A DNA stretch of 64,000 bases from Verrucomicrobiia bacterium (GCA_030432235.1 JAUIHT010000008.1:62001-126000); one strand, 5' to 3'; counted from the first letter of the stretch, positions 16,200 to 25,638 are shown. Translations and numbers: made by a program. Notes: generated from the sequence alone by a model not told the origin.

Positions 16200-17285
16200 T
16201 TAGTTGCTTTCCAACCTGTGGAGCAGCTCCAGCACCTCGGGCGAGTCCGCGTAGAGTTCCTGCACCGTGACGGGTCCAACGAGCTCACCCCACTTTTTGA
16301 CGCGGGCGGAAACGCTCAGGTCGATTTGGGAGCCGCATCGCTGGATGATGTGGGGCAGGGCGGGGGCTTTCCAATGCCAGTAAGCCGAGGCGGCATGAAA
16401 GACAGGCGTCTGCCCGCCGATGCCGTCGATGATGTCCGCGCGGGCATTGATATCGGCGCCGCGGTCCAAAAGGACGTCGATGCAGGCGATTTCGGAGAAC
16501 TCCACCGCCATGTGCAGGAGGGTGGCGCCGGGCAGCCCGATGTTGCCGTGGAGCATCCCGGGGAAGCGTCGGTGAATCAGGCTTGGATCGGCGTCTAGCA
16601 TCGCGGCCAGCCCTTTGGCATCACCTTTGTGGATGGCCCACATTTCTTTCGTGACCTCGCTCTCTGGCGGTATCCAGGCGCCGTTTTGCTCCAGAAATTC
16701 GATGCAGCGGTGCTTGGCCTCGTTGCGTCCGCGCACGTAGCTGTAAATCGTGTGTAGCATCGGGCTGGCCGGGCCGTACTTTGTTTTGACAGGCTCGAAG
16801 GTCAGGTCGCAGCCGTAGCTGGCCAAGACCTTAAACCCTTCGAGATCCAGACATTCACCACAACCAAGGACTATGGGGCCATAGTCGCTGCCGTACTGGC
16901 CGTCAACATCCGCCCCATGCTCGATGAGGAGTTCTCCCAGCGCGCGATTTTTAATCAGGCTACGGGCTAGGGCGAGGTCGAGGTCATGCTGCGTAAATTC
17001 GCCGGATGCCAGAATTTTACGGACCTTGGCCTCATCGCCTTCTTTGGCGGCCTTGGGCAAGGCCTCCATTTCGTAGCGGACATTGTTGCGCTGGTCGGCT
17101 CCGCGCAACATGGTCTCGACCATGTGCATGAGCTGGGCCCAGTTCTTGCAGCCGTATTCGGTGGCCAGGGCGTGCTGGTGATCGGCCAGGGATTTTTCGG
17201 GGGCGAGCTTGTGACGGCGCTTGGCCTGCTTGCGCAGGTGCTCGGCGGAAGGCTTCACGGGAAGCCGCTTGCGTTCTTTGGACAT
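16200..17285 (-). CDS. Ankyrin-repeat protein
   Basis: 361 residues, without signal peptide. The N-terminus (LPVKPSAEHLRKQAKRR, then CKNWAQLMHMVE) is a conserved cap found on many bacterial ankyrin proteins. Ankyrin units are visible as LGELLIEHGADVDGQYG, EFSEIACIDVLLDRGADINARAD and TPVFHAASAYWHW. Ankyrin proteins bind other proteins; no partner is suggested by the neighbours. It has a recognisable Shine-Dalgarno sequence (AGAAAGGG) before its ATG, in contrast to many genes here. Confidence 0.83.
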   Translation of the reverse strand: MSKERKRLPVKPSAEHLRKQAKRRHKLAPEKSLADHQHALATEYGCKNWAQLMHMVETMLRGADQRNNVRYEMEALPKAAKEGDEAKVRKILASGEFTQHDLDLALARSLIKNRALGELLIEHGADVDGQYGSDYGPIVLGCGECLDLEGFKVLASYGCDLTFEPVKTKYGPASPMLHTIYSYVRGRNEAKHRCIEFLEQNGAWIPPESEVTKEMWAIHKGDAKGLAAMLDADPSLIHRRFPGMLHGNIGLPGATLLHMAVEFSEIACIDVLLDRGADINARADIIDGIGGQTPVFHAASAYWHWKAPALPHIIQRCGSQIDLSVSARVKKWGELVGPVTVQELYADSPEVLELLHRLESN

Positions 17286-17441
17286 GAGTAACCCTTTCTA
17301 TGAAACCCGGCGTCCGCTAAGTCGGGCAGAAACGGTTATCGTGACTGTCGAATCAAAAGAGGTGGGTTAAACCCTTCCCGCGGACAGGATGCGCCCTAAA
17401 CGCAAAGCCGATTAATGGTGCTCGCCGCGCTTGGGTCAAGC

Positions 17442-18473
17442 CTACTCCGCCCACTGGTAGACGCGCACGTAGTCGACCTCCAGCACTTGTGGGAAGGCGT
17501 CGTTGGACAGGTTGCCGGCGTCCTGGCCGGTTCCGTTGAAGAAGCCGCCGTTGACCGCGACATTGATAATCAAATGGAAGTCCTGGTCGAAAGGCGCGTT
17601 GGGGTCGCCCGGCGCGGCTGCACTGTACCACTCGTCCTGTGTCAGGGTCTGGTACTTGACGCCGTCGACGTACCACTCGATGCGGTCGGGATACCACTCG
17701 ATGGCGTAGGTGTGAAAGCCGTCGTCGAAGGTGCCTTCGGGCAGGTAGTACTCGGTGCCGGTCCAGGTGTTGTTGGGCCATTCACCGCCATAGTGGATGG
17801 TGCCGTAGGTGCGGTCAGTGTAGTTGCCTTTGGATTCGAGGATGTCGATTTCGCCGCTGGCTGCCCAGATGCCGTAGACGTTTTCAGAGGGCAGCATCCA
17901 GACCGCCGGCCAGATGCCTTCGCCGCCGGGGACCTTGGCGCGGACTTCGAAGCGCCCGTAGGTCCAATCCCCGCGCTGGAGACTGCGGATGCGCGCGGAT
18001 GAGTAGGGCTGGGTCTTGCCGTCGACACTGGTGAACGGGTCCCGGTAGACGGCGATGTGCAGTTTGCCGTCCTCGACGTAGCAATACTTCTCGTCGACGC
18101 TGTAATGCTGGGCCTCGTTGTTCCCGCCGCCGTAATTGTCCTCCACTTTGCCCCACTTGCTCATGTCGAGGCCGTCTCCGTCGAACTCGTCGCCCCACAC
18201 CGTCACCCATTGGTTCGTGAGTTCGACGACGCGATAAAAGGCCTTCCCATGTGGAAAAGTGAAAAGGCCCTCGACTGAATCCCCGGTGCCCTGGATCGGT
18301 TGGCCGACATCTGCCCAGTCTTCGCTGTCCAGCGTGTCGGATTTCTGGAGTTGGTAAAATTTACCTGCCTCCGTGGTGTAAGTGACGGCCAGGGCTTGTT
18401 CGATGGCGACTTCCGCCCTGGCGGGCAGAAAGGCCAGGAGTCCCAGGCCAAGAATGGCGCAGAGCTTTTGCAT
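17442..18473 (-). CDS. Secreted GH16 beta-glucanase (laminarinase-like)
   Basis: 343 residues. Signal peptide 1-20 (ending PARA), then a small strand-rich module (~21-88, a 'TTEAGKFYQLQKSD' type found in secreted Verrucomicrobia proteins), then a GH16 jelly-roll domain. The catalytic signature GEIDILES gives nucleophile E208, assisting D210 and acid/base E213. GIWPAVWMLP, GRFEVRAKVP and YAIEWYPDRIEWYVDG are also family hallmarks. GH16 enzymes of this type cut beta-1,3 or mixed beta-glucans such as laminarin. Exact substrate specificity is not visible. It is divergent from lysC. Confidence 0.9.
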   Translation of the reverse strand: MQKLCAILGLGLLAFLPARAEVAIEQALAVTYTTEAGKFYQLQKSDTLDSEDWADVGQPIQGTGDSVEGLFTFPHGKAFYRVVELTNQWVTVWGDEFDGDGLDMSKWGKVEDNYGGGNNEAQHYSVDEKYCYVEDGKLHIAVYRDPFTSVDGKTQPYSSARIRSLQRGDWTYGRFEVRAKVPGGEGIWPAVWMLPSENVYGIWAASGEIDILESKGNYTDRTYGTIHYGGEWPNNTWTGTEYYLPEGTFDDGFHTYAIEWYPDRIEWYVDGVKYQTLTQDEWYSAAAPGDPNAPFDQDFHLIINVAVNGGFFNGTGQDAGNLSNDAFPQVLEVDYVRVYQWAE

Positions 18474-18603
18474 GATGAGCCTATCGGGGGTTGCGTGTAG
18501 TTGTCAGGATAGGAGACGCGAAGGGCAGGGGTATTCCCGGTTAAATCCGGCTTGGCGGAGGCGGCAATTTGTGTTCTCCTCACAAACTTTTGCAGAAATC
18601 CCT

Positions 18604-19815
18604 ATGTTGATAGTCCAGAAATACGGCGGCACCTCCGTGGGAGATGTCGACCGGATCAAGAATGTCGCGAACCGCATCAAGGCGACCGTGGACGCGGGCA
18701 ACCGCGTGGCCGTGGTCGTCAGTGCCCGCGGAGGCGTGACCAACGAGCTCGTGGCGCGCGCCAAGGCCATCAACCCCAAGCCCGCCGACCGCGAGATGGA
18801 TATGCTCCTGGCCGTCGGTGAGCAGGAAACCATTGCCCTGACCGCCATGGCGCTGCATGCTGTCGACCAGCCAGCGGTCTCCCGCACGGGTCGCCAGGCA
18901 GGCTTCCGCACCGACGGTGCCCATACCCGTGCCCGCATCGTGGAGATTACCGGTGGTGACATCGGCCAGCGCCTCGAAAGCGGCGAGGTCGTCATCGTGG
19001 CAGGCTTTCAGGGCATCACCGACGACGGTCAGGTGACCACCCTCGGGCGTGGCGGCAGCGATCTCTCCGCCGTGGCCCTGGCCTGCGCGCTCAAAGCCGA
19101 CTTGTGCCAGATTTTTACCGATGTCGATGGCGTTTACACTGCCGACCCGCGCATCGTGCCCAACGCCAAAAAAATCGACGAAATCAGCTACGAGGAAATG
19201 CTCGAGTTGGCCGCCATGGGCTCCAAGGTCATGCAGGCCCGCGCAGTCGAATTTTCCCAGAAGTACAATGTGGTCTTTGAAGTCCGCAGCAGTTTTAACG
19301 ACAATCCCGGAACCATTGTGAAAGCCGAAGTCCCCTCCATGGAAGACGTCGTCGTACGCGGCGTCGCTCTCGATCAGAACCAGGCCAAGATTACCGTCAG
19401 CGACCTGCCAGACAAGCCCGGCGCCGCGGCCAAGATATTCGTGGCCATTGGGCAGGCCAACGTCCTCGTCGATATGATCGTCCAGAATATCGGGCGCGGC
19501 GGCGCGGCCAACCTGACCTTCACCGTCAACAAGGACGACGTCCCCCGCGCCATGGAAGCGGTGCAAAAAGTACTGCCGGAAATCGGCGGCGGCGTGGTCA
19601 ATCACACCGGCGACATCGCCAAGCTGTCCGTCGTCGGCGTCGGAATGAGGAGTCACGCGGGCGTAGCCGCGACACTCTTCAACATCCTGGCCGAGAACAG
19701 CGTCAATATCCAGATGATCTCCACCTCCGAGATCAAGATATCCGTCGCCATCGACCTCGAAGACGCCAAGAAAGCTGCGCAGGCCGTCCACGACGGCTTT
19801 GAACTGGGCGTATAG
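18604..19815 (+). CDS. lysC: Aspartate kinase
   Basis: 403 residues. Phosphorylates aspartate, the first step to Lys, Thr and Met. The kinase domain shows KYGGTSVG at the N-terminus, GFQGITDDGQVTTLGRGGSD and TDVDGVYTADPR. Two ACT domains occupy ~260-400, the second with GVGMRSHAGVAATLF and ISTSEIKISV, so feedback inhibition by lysine and/or threonine is expected. The start ATG at 18604 gives the canonical MLIVQKYGG; the frame is open further upstream but overlaps the GH16 promoter region. thrC lies 0.9 kb downstream on the same strand, so this may be a small threonine pathway cluster. Confidence 0.93.
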   Translation: MLIVQKYGGTSVGDVDRIKNVANRIKATVDAGNRVAVVVSARGGVTNELVARAKAINPKPADREMDMLLAVGEQETIALTAMALHAVDQPAVSRTGRQAGFRTDGAHTRARIVEITGGDIGQRLESGEVVIVAGFQGITDDGQVTTLGRGGSDLSAVALACALKADLCQIFTDVDGVYTADPRIVPNAKKIDEISYEEMLELAAMGSKVMQARAVEFSQKYNVVFEVRSSFNDNPGTIVKAEVPSMEDVVVRGVALDQNQAKITVSDLPDKPGAAAKIFVAIGQANVLVDMIVQNIGRGGAANLTFTVNKDDVPRAMEAVQKVLPEIGGGVVNHTGDIAKLSVVGVGMRSHAGVAATLFNILAENSVNIQMISTSEIKISVAIDLEDAKKAAQAVHDGFELGV

Positions 19816-19826
19816 GAGCTACCGCC

Positions 19827-20045
19827 ATGATAGATTTCACAGATATTATTTCAGGTATCTGTGAAATCTTCACTTCGGGTTGGCGAAGAACTCTCACTTG
19901 GTTTATTGCTGTCCTGCTTTGCTTTGGTGTCATGGCATTGTTTGGCGAAAATACGTGGAGTATTATCACCGCAGTCATACTATTTCTTGCCGGCATCGTT
20001 ATAGGCGAAGTATGGCATCGATCTGAGAAGCCAGGAGAGGACTGA
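19827..20045 (+). CDS. Small two-helix membrane protein
   Basis: 72 residues with two hydrophobic helices (about 21-40 and 44-62) and a charged end (EVWHRSEKPGED). It starts 11 bases after the lysC stop with a GGAG Shine-Dalgarno sequence, so it is co-transcribed with it. Base composition is clearly more AT-rich than the flanking genes, suggesting a different origin. No family is recognised. Confidence 0.6.
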   Translation: MIDFTDIISGICEIFTSGWRRTLTWFIAVLLCFGVMALFGENTWSIITAVILFLAGIVIGEVWHRSEKPGED

Positions 20046-20052
20046 AAACATT

Positions 20053-20619
20053 ATGTCCGAGCAGGAGCCAGTCACGCTGTACATCTCGCGCCAGATAAAG
20101 CCTGGCATGGAGGAGGCCATCATGCGGTGGCAGAAGGAGATTCAGGCGGCCTGCCAGCAGTTTCCGGGTTATATCGGCAGCCGCGTGCTGGAGTCCCACG
20201 AGCAGGCGGGTAACACGGAGGACGCCAAACGCTCCTACGATGTCGTGGTGCGCTTCGCGACTTTTGAGGATCTGCAGCGCTGGGAGCAATCGCCAGAAAA
20301 GCATGCCTGCTACGAAAAGCTTCGACCGCTGATAGAGTCTCAAAAGATGAGCCGCATGAATGGCTTCGAACCGTGGTTCCCATCACCGAGCGGGCCGGGC
20401 GCACCCCCACGCTGGAAGATGTGCCTGATGGCCTTCATGGCGGTTTATCCGATCGTGCTTGTCATGCGGCTGACCTTGGGGCCCTTGCTGAGTGAGGAGC
20501 ATTACCCTTTGCCAATTGCGGTTTTTATCATGTCCATACCGACCAGCTTGCTCATGTCCTATGTAGCCATGCCCGGCCTGACGCGTCTTTTCCGCAAGTG
20601 GCTCTATCCGGGGGTGTGA
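20053..20619 (+). CDS. ABM-domain protein with C-terminal membrane helices
   Basis: 188 residues. Residues ~5-105 are an antibiotic-biosynthesis-monooxygenase (ABM) ferredoxin-like fold: VTLYISRQIKPGMEEAIMRW, FPGYIGSRVLE and YDVVVRFATFEDLQRW. Two transmembrane helices follow (~121-142 and ~151-172) with a basic cytoplasmic end. Proteins with this two-part plan are common but uncharacterised; the ABM fold may bind a small molecule rather than act as a monooxygenase. It begins 7 bases after the previous gene and has a GAGAGGA ribosome-binding site. Confidence 0.78.
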   Translation: MSEQEPVTLYISRQIKPGMEEAIMRWQKEIQAACQQFPGYIGSRVLESHEQAGNTEDAKRSYDVVVRFATFEDLQRWEQSPEKHACYEKLRPLIESQKMSRMNGFEPWFPSPSGPGAPPRWKMCLMAFMAVYPIVLVMRLTLGPLLSEEHYPLPIAVFIMSIPTSLLMSYVAMPGLTRLFRKWLYPGV

Positions 20620-20673
20620 CCGCACAGGACAAAGAGGTTGCAAGGTTGTGCCTTGCTGCTTTGCTTTGGCGGG

Positions 20674-22038
20674 ATGGAATTTATCAGCACACGCGGACAG
20701 GCGGAACCGCTCGGGTTCTGCGATGCGGTCGAGGCCGGCCTGGCCAGTGACGGTGGCCTGTATTTGCCCGCCGAGTTGCCGGATATTTCGGGAGAGTTGC
20801 CCAAGTGGGATCGCCTGGGCTACCGGGAGCTGTGCTTTGCCTTCATGCGGTATTTCGCCACGGATATCCCCGTCGACGAGCTGCAGCGCATCGTCAATAT
20901 TTCCTACAAGCGCTTCACCCACCCGGAGATCGCGCCGCTGGTAGAACTCGATGAGAATACCTCCGTGCTGGAGCTTTTCCATGGGCCTACGCTGGCTTTC
21001 AAGGATTTCGCCCTACAGCTCCTGGGCAACTTCTACGAGGCACAGATCGCGCGCACCGGGCAGCCCATCAACGTCCTCGGGGCGACTTCGGGCGACACCG
21101 GTTCGGCCGCCATCCATGGCCTTCTGGGCAAGGAAGGCGTCAACATTTTCATCCTGTATCCCTTAGGCCGGGTGTCGCCCCTGCAAGAAAGGCAGATGAC
21201 GACCACCGGTGCGGCGAACGTCTTCCCGCTGGCTATCGCCGGCTCCTTTGATGATGCGCAGATGGCCGTCAAGGACCTCTTTGGCGAATTGGACTTCAAG
21301 CGCGATTACCATCTGTCGGCGGTCAACTCCATCAACCTCGCACGCATCCTGGCGCAGTGCGTGTATTACGTCTGGGCCTGGCTGCGGCTGCCTGAGGAAA
21401 AGCGCGAGGGCGTGGAGTTTGTCGTGCCCACGGGGAACTTCGGCAACGTCCTGGCCGGTTGGCTGGTTAAGCGTATGGGCCTGCCCGTGGCCTCGTTCCG
21501 CGTCGCCACCAACCAGAACGACATCCTCTACCGGCTCTTCACCTCCGGCGTCTACGAGGTAGGCGAGGTGCGGCCCAGCTTTGCCCCCTCCATGGACATT
21601 CAAGTGGCCTCGAATTTCGAGCGCTTTCTCTACTTCAACGTCGGCGAAAACCCGGAGAAGGTCTGCCAACTCATGCAGCAGATGCGCGAAACCGGCAAAG
21701 TGGAGTTCCCCGACTTTAACCGCGACGTCTTCACCGCCTCCCGGGCCGACGACGCCGACATCAAGCGGCTGATCAAGGAGGTCCACGAGCGTTATGATTA
21801 TGTGGTCGACCCGCACACCGCCTGCGGCTTTGCTGAGTTGAACCCCGACAAGCACAGCGTCGTCCTGGCGACGGCGCATCCGGCGAAATTCCCGGACACC
21901 ATCGAGGCTGCCATCGGCCTGCATCCGACCGCCCCTGCCCTGGAGAAGCTCAAAGCCCTACCCAGCGTCTCCTATCCGTTACCCGCTGACAAGGAAGCCA
22001 TCCGCGCCTTCATCGAGGAGCACGTTTCGAAGGCGTAG
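20674..22038 (+). CDS. thrC: Threonine synthase
   Basis: 454 residues of the long, bacterial ThrC type. A PLP enzyme that converts O-phosphohomoserine to threonine. The N-terminus MEFISTRGQ is typical, the PLP lysine lies in TLAFKDFALQLLG, and LGATSGDTGSAAIHG, PLGRVSPLQERQM, NSINLARILAQ and VPTGNFGNVLAG are conserved. The C-terminal region DPHTACGFAEL also matches. The frame is open a further 12 codons upstream, but the ATG at 20674 gives the family start. Same strand as lysC, consistent with threonine synthesis from aspartate. Confidence 0.93.
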   Translation: MEFISTRGQAEPLGFCDAVEAGLASDGGLYLPAELPDISGELPKWDRLGYRELCFAFMRYFATDIPVDELQRIVNISYKRFTHPEIAPLVELDENTSVLELFHGPTLAFKDFALQLLGNFYEAQIARTGQPINVLGATSGDTGSAAIHGLLGKEGVNIFILYPLGRVSPLQERQMTTTGAANVFPLAIAGSFDDAQMAVKDLFGELDFKRDYHLSAVNSINLARILAQCVYYVWAWLRLPEEKREGVEFVVPTGNFGNVLAGWLVKRMGLPVASFRVATNQNDILYRLFTSGVYEVGEVRPSFAPSMDIQVASNFERFLYFNVGENPEKVCQLMQQMRETGKVEFPDFNRDVFTASRADDADIKRLIKEVHERYDYVVDPHTACGFAELNPDKHSVVLATAHPAKFPDTIEAAIGLHPTAPALEKLKALPSVSYPLPADKEAIRAFIEEHVSKA

Positions 22039-22105
22039 TCCTAATTAACCCCTGATTCATTTTTCCGTGGCCTTTTGGAAAAACCTCTTCAAGTCTGGCC
22101 GAACT

Positions 22106-22384
22106 ATGCCAACCGCATCAGCCCGACATATTCTCGTCCCCACCGAACAACAGTGCGAGGACCTCAAATCGCAAATCGAAGGCGGAGCCAGCTTCGCTGA
22201 GCTTGCCAAGGAACATTCCAAGTGCCCCTCCGGCGCCCGTGGTGGCGAGCTCGGAACCTTCCACAAGGGCCAGATGGTGCCCGAGTTCGACAGCGTTGTC
22301 TTCAGCGCGGAGGTCGGCAAGGTGCACGGCCCGGTCAAGACTGACTTCGGCTACCACCTGATTGAAATCACCGAGCGCTCCTAG
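22106..22384 (+). CDS. Parvulin-type peptidyl-prolyl cis-trans isomerase
   Basis: 92 residues, one parvulin domain like E. coli PpiC: SARHILVPTEQQCEDL, FAELAKEHSKCPSGARGGELG, MVPEFDSVVF and GPVKTDFGYHLIEI. It catalyses cis-trans isomerisation of prolyl bonds, probably in the cytoplasm as no signal peptide is present. The start is at MPTASARH. A GTG at 22067, after a pyrimidine tract, would add 13 residues (MAFWKNLFKSGRT) and remains possible. Confidence 0.9.
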   Translation: MPTASARHILVPTEQQCEDLKSQIEGGASFAELAKEHSKCPSGARGGELGTFHKGQMVPEFDSVVFSAEVGKVHGPVKTDFGYHLIEITERS

Positions 22385-22404
22385 GTAGGCCAGCGGCCGG
22401 ATTT

Positions 22405-23625
22405 CTAGAATCTTACGCCGAGGGTTAACCGCCCGGCGTTGGCGTTGAAATCCGCCCCGGAATCCAGCTCGTAGCCGCCGCCGATGAACCATTGGCGCCA
22501 CAGGCGCAGCTTTAGGCCTGCACCTACGGTGACCCAGTTCTGCACGGCGGCGTCCTGCAGGAAGCGGTTTGCGACCGCATATCCTTCCGCCAGTAAGGAA
22601 TCGGTGATGCGGTAGACTACCTGTCCGCCGACCTTGAGCACCTGCTGGTCGACGACCTTGTCGAGTTGATAGCCATCGACATCGAAGGGTACGCCGCGGT
22701 AGTCGCTGATTTGTACGATGAGCGAAGGCTCCCAATGCTCTCCCAGGGGCACGGTCAGGCTGGCATTGGCGCCTGCGCTGACCATCGCGCCGCCACCGGC
22801 CAGGTCTTCCGACCAGCGGAACATACCACCGACGAAGGGGGCGACGGTCAGGCGTGTCTTGCGCTCCTCGAAGTTACCCAGGATGGCGATAGGCACACCC
22901 AGTCCGCCGCCCACGCCGTAAATTTGCGATCCTTCCAGATTCAGGTAGTTGAAGGGTAGGATGGCGACCAGGGAGAGCTTGCGGTTCACACGGTAGTCCG
23001 CCTGCACGCGCGCGCTCAGGCGCCAGCCGTGGAAGGTGCTGGCATTGTAGGCGCCGCCTCCGCTAATCAGGCTTAACCGGACTTCGCCGGGCTGCCGGGG
23101 CTCGTCGCCAAAGGTACGGTTGGGGTCGAGGGCCAGGGCGTCGAAGAACTCCGAGGCCAGCAAGGCGGTGGTACTGTAGGGGTTGCCGTCGGTGATGCCA
23201 GCCGGGGAAACCGTGTTTACGTACCGGCGCATTTCGGCCAGCTCCGAGCTGCCCTCTTTTCTGAGGAAGTTTTGGATTTGATTGTTTAGCTGGTTCGGCG
23301 TGGCTGCGGTGAAAGTCTTCTTGAAATTGGCCGAGGGAATTTCCAGCGTCGCGCTCAGGCCGTTGGCGGAGATGTTCAGGCGGGCGGAGTTGGGGACGCC
23401 GAGGTAGCTGAGCTGTGCGTCGAAGGGCTGACCCACCAGAACGGCCAACTGTCCCTGGCGCTCCACCACCTGGGTGATTAGCCCGTCGATATTGGTTCCG
23501 CCGATTTGAAAGGTCTGCCCGCTGCCGCTGGTCGACTGTACGTAGATTTCCAACGGCTTGGCCGCATTCAAGACCACGCCCATAAGCAGAAGTGCAAACC
23601 ATACCTGTACCCCAATCCCTTTCAT
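22405..23625 (-). CDS. Secreted outer-membrane beta-barrel-like protein
   Basis: 406 residues. Signal peptide ~1-22 (MKGIGVQVWFALLLMGVVLN). The first ~130 residues form a separate small domain; from ~160 onward alternating amphipathic strands (LSLVAILPFNYLNLEG, RLTVAPFVGGMFRWSED, ASLTVPLGEHWEPSLIVQI, LKLRLWRQWFIGGGYELD) and the terminal RLTLGVRF with final Phe suggest an outer-membrane barrel. No named family is recognised. Start chosen at the signal peptide; the frame continues 38 codons further without a plausible leader. Confidence 0.65.
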   Translation of the reverse strand: MKGIGVQVWFALLLMGVVLNAAKPLEIYVQSTSGSGQTFQIGGTNIDGLITQVVERQGQLAVLVGQPFDAQLSYLGVPNSARLNISANGLSATLEIPSANFKKTFTAATPNQLNNQIQNFLRKEGSSELAEMRRYVNTVSPAGITDGNPYSTTALLASEFFDALALDPNRTFGDEPRQPGEVRLSLISGGGAYNASTFHGWRLSARVQADYRVNRKLSLVAILPFNYLNLEGSQIYGVGGGLGVPIAILGNFEERKTRLTVAPFVGGMFRWSEDLAGGGAMVSAGANASLTVPLGEHWEPSLIVQISDYRGVPFDVDGYQLDKVVDQQVLKVGGQVVYRITDSLLAEGYAVANRFLQDAAVQNWVTVGAGLKLRLWRQWFIGGGYELDSGADFNANAGRLTLGVRF

Positions 23626-23778
23626 CCGGGGACCAATAGCAGTTTTTGTGCGTGTCACGAAAGGCTTTTCCGCTTGTCCGCGGGGTGGTGTGCCGTTTGC
23701 TTGTGTGCGCGGAACTGAAGTATGGCGGAATTGGAGCAACGAGGCGGTGAACGCGTGCGATTGGGCCTGAGAGGTACC

Positions 23779-25638
23779 ATGCGTCTGCTGATGCCGTACT
23801 TCCGTGAAAAGTTCCTCGATCAGGTCAAGACCATCTGGTTCATCATCCTGTACCTGCTGGCCTTCCAGTTGCTGGTGCTGGGCATGCCGCTGGTGTACGC
23901 CGCCATGATCGCGGTGGGCGTGTTCCTGGTGGCGCTCGGGTTGATGTTTTTTATGGAGGGCCTGCGGCTGGGGCTCATGCCGTTGGGGGAAATCATCGGC
24001 GCCATCCTGCCGCGTAATGCCAACCTCGGTGTTATCCTCGGCTTCGCTTTCCTGCTTGGGCTGGGGGCCACTTTTGCCGAGCCGGCCATCGCGGTTTTGA
24101 AAGCCGCCGGGGCGGGGGTATCGCCGTTGCAGGCACCGCTCTTGTACAGCCTGCTGAACGACTTCGCCGGGCAGCTCGTTTTCTGTGTGGGCGCCGGGGT
24201 AGGGGTGGCCGTGCTGCTGGGCGTGCTTCGCTTCTTCTACGGCTGGTCGCTGAAGATTTTGCTCTATCCGCTCATCGGCCTGCTCACCGTGCTGACCATC
24301 TGGGTGGCGAGCAATCCCGTCATGGCGCCGGTGATCGGGCTGGCCTGGGACTGTGGCGCGGTTACCACCGGCCCGGTGACGGTGCCGCTGGTCATTGCCC
24401 TAGGCATCGGCGTGTGCCGCATCGTGGGTGGAGAGGACAGCGGCAACGCGGGCTTTGGCATCGTCACCCTGGCCTCGCTCTTTCCCATCATCGCGGTGCT
24501 GCTGCTGGCGCTAACGCATTTTTACACGGATAACTACTACGGCGCGGCTAATTTCTCCGGGGAAAATCCGGCGTTGAGCGATGTAGGGCTCAACACCGAA
24601 GCACTTGGGTTGGAGCAAGCTGCCCAGTCCGTCGACGAAGTCGAGGCTGGCGGCATTTCCAAGCAGGAGTTTCAGCACTATGTCGCCACCGGAGAGCTAC
24701 CGGAAGGCGTGCACTTGCACTACGAGGGCGGTACTGTGGAATGGAGCAACGGACGCATCGTGCATCGGGACGCCGCCGTGGTCTACGAGCGCGTGGAGGA
24801 TCCCTCGCTATGGTCCGCCGATGTGGACGAATGGGACCCGGAGAGCAACTTTTTCGACGAAGCCCGCAGCGCTGTCCTGGCGGCTCTTCAGGCCATCGTG
24901 CCGCTGTGCGCGTTTTTGTTTTTCACGTTGTTTGTCATCCTGCGCGAAAGGCTTAAACGCCTCGACGAGATGGCGGTGGGAATCGGTTTCGCCGTTGTGG
25001 GTATGTTTCTTTTCGGCTTGGGTATCGAGATGGGCCTGACGCCTCTGGGCACGCAGTTGGGCAGCAACATACCGTCGTCCTTTGCGAGTATCCAGCCATG
25101 GGGCATGGAGGGTTCCATTGGGCCGCTCATCAGCACGGGCTTCTCGGGCAAGGCGCTCGTTATGCTCTTTGGCTTTTTCCTCGGTTATGGAGCGACCCTG
25201 GCCGAGCCCGCTCTGAACGCCCTGGGCGACACCGTGCAGAAAATCACCGCCGGGGCTTTCCGCAAAAACCTGCTCATGCAGTCGGTCGCCCTTGGGGTCG
25301 CGCTGGGGATCACGCTGGGGGTGGTGAAGGTGATTTACAACATCCCGCTGGCCTACCTCATCATCCCGCCCTACCTGCTGCTCATGGTCTTGACCAAGGT
25401 ATCTTCGGAGGAGTTCGTCAACTTCGCCTGGGACAGCGCGGGGGTGACTACCGGGCCCATTACGGTGCCGCTGGTGCTCTCCATGGGCCTCGGCATCGGC
25501 GCGACCGTGCCGGGGGTGATCGACGGCTTCGGCATCCTTGCCCTGGCCTCGGTCGGGCCCATTCTGACGGTCCTGACGGTCGGTTTGATCGTGCGTCGTA
25601 CCAGTGAAGTCGCGGAGAAAGGAGTTCCCGATGAGTAA
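23779..25638 (+). CDS. DUF1538 membrane protein (putative transporter), two-repeat
   Basis: 619 residues, with about a dozen transmembrane helices in two similar halves. Paired motifs show the duplication: LGATFAEPA (~96) with YGATLAEPA (~470), and WDCGAVTTGPVTVP (~190) with WDSAGVTTGPITVP (~551). Between the halves is a soluble, acidic insert (about residues 255-375, HLHYEGGTVEWSNGRIVHRD). The family has no proven function known to me; the topology suggests a transporter. Its last 8 bases overlap the start of the triple-PII gene, and a strong AAAGGAG site inside its 3' end drives that gene. Functional link to the PII-like partner is inferred from this coupling. Confidence 0.85.
   Translation: MRLLMPYFREKFLDQVKTIWFIILYLLAFQLLVLGMPLVYAAMIAVGVFLVALGLMFFMEGLRLGLMPLGEIIGAILPRNANLGVILGFAFLLGLGATFAEPAIAVLKAAGAGVSPLQAPLLYSLLNDFAGQLVFCVGAGVGVAVLLGVLRFFYGWSLKILLYPLIGLLTVLTIWVASNPVMAPVIGLAWDCGAVTTGPVTVPLVIALGIGVCRIVGGEDSGNAGFGIVTLASLFPIIAVLLLALTHFYTDNYYGAANFSGENPALSDVGLNTEALGLEQAAQSVDEVEAGGISKQEFQHYVATGELPEGVHLHYEGGTVEWSNGRIVHRDAAVVYERVEDPSLWSADVDEWDPESNFFDEARSAVLAALQAIVPLCAFLFFTLFVILRERLKRLDEMAVGIGFAVVGMFLFGLGIEMGLTPLGTQLGSNIPSSFASIQPWGMEGSIGPLISTGFSGKALVMLFGFFLGYGATLAEPALNALGDTVQKITAGAFRKNLLMQSVALGVALGITLGVVKVIYNIPLAYLIIPPYLLLMVLTKVSSEEFVNFAWDSAGVTTGPITVPLVLSMGLGIGATVPGVIDGFGILALASVGPILTVLTVGLIVRRTSEVAEKGVPDE

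Noticed and set aside
18580-19791. Open frame opposite lysC
   Set aside because: Antisense of a well-conserved gene; His/Asp/Val-rich without motif.
20638-20673. Longer thrC start
   Set aside because: The extra 12 residues are not in the family, which starts at MEFISTRGQ.
25604-25630. Upstream extension of the triple-PII gene
   Set aside because: The strong AAAGGAG site at 25618-25624 sets the start at 25631.
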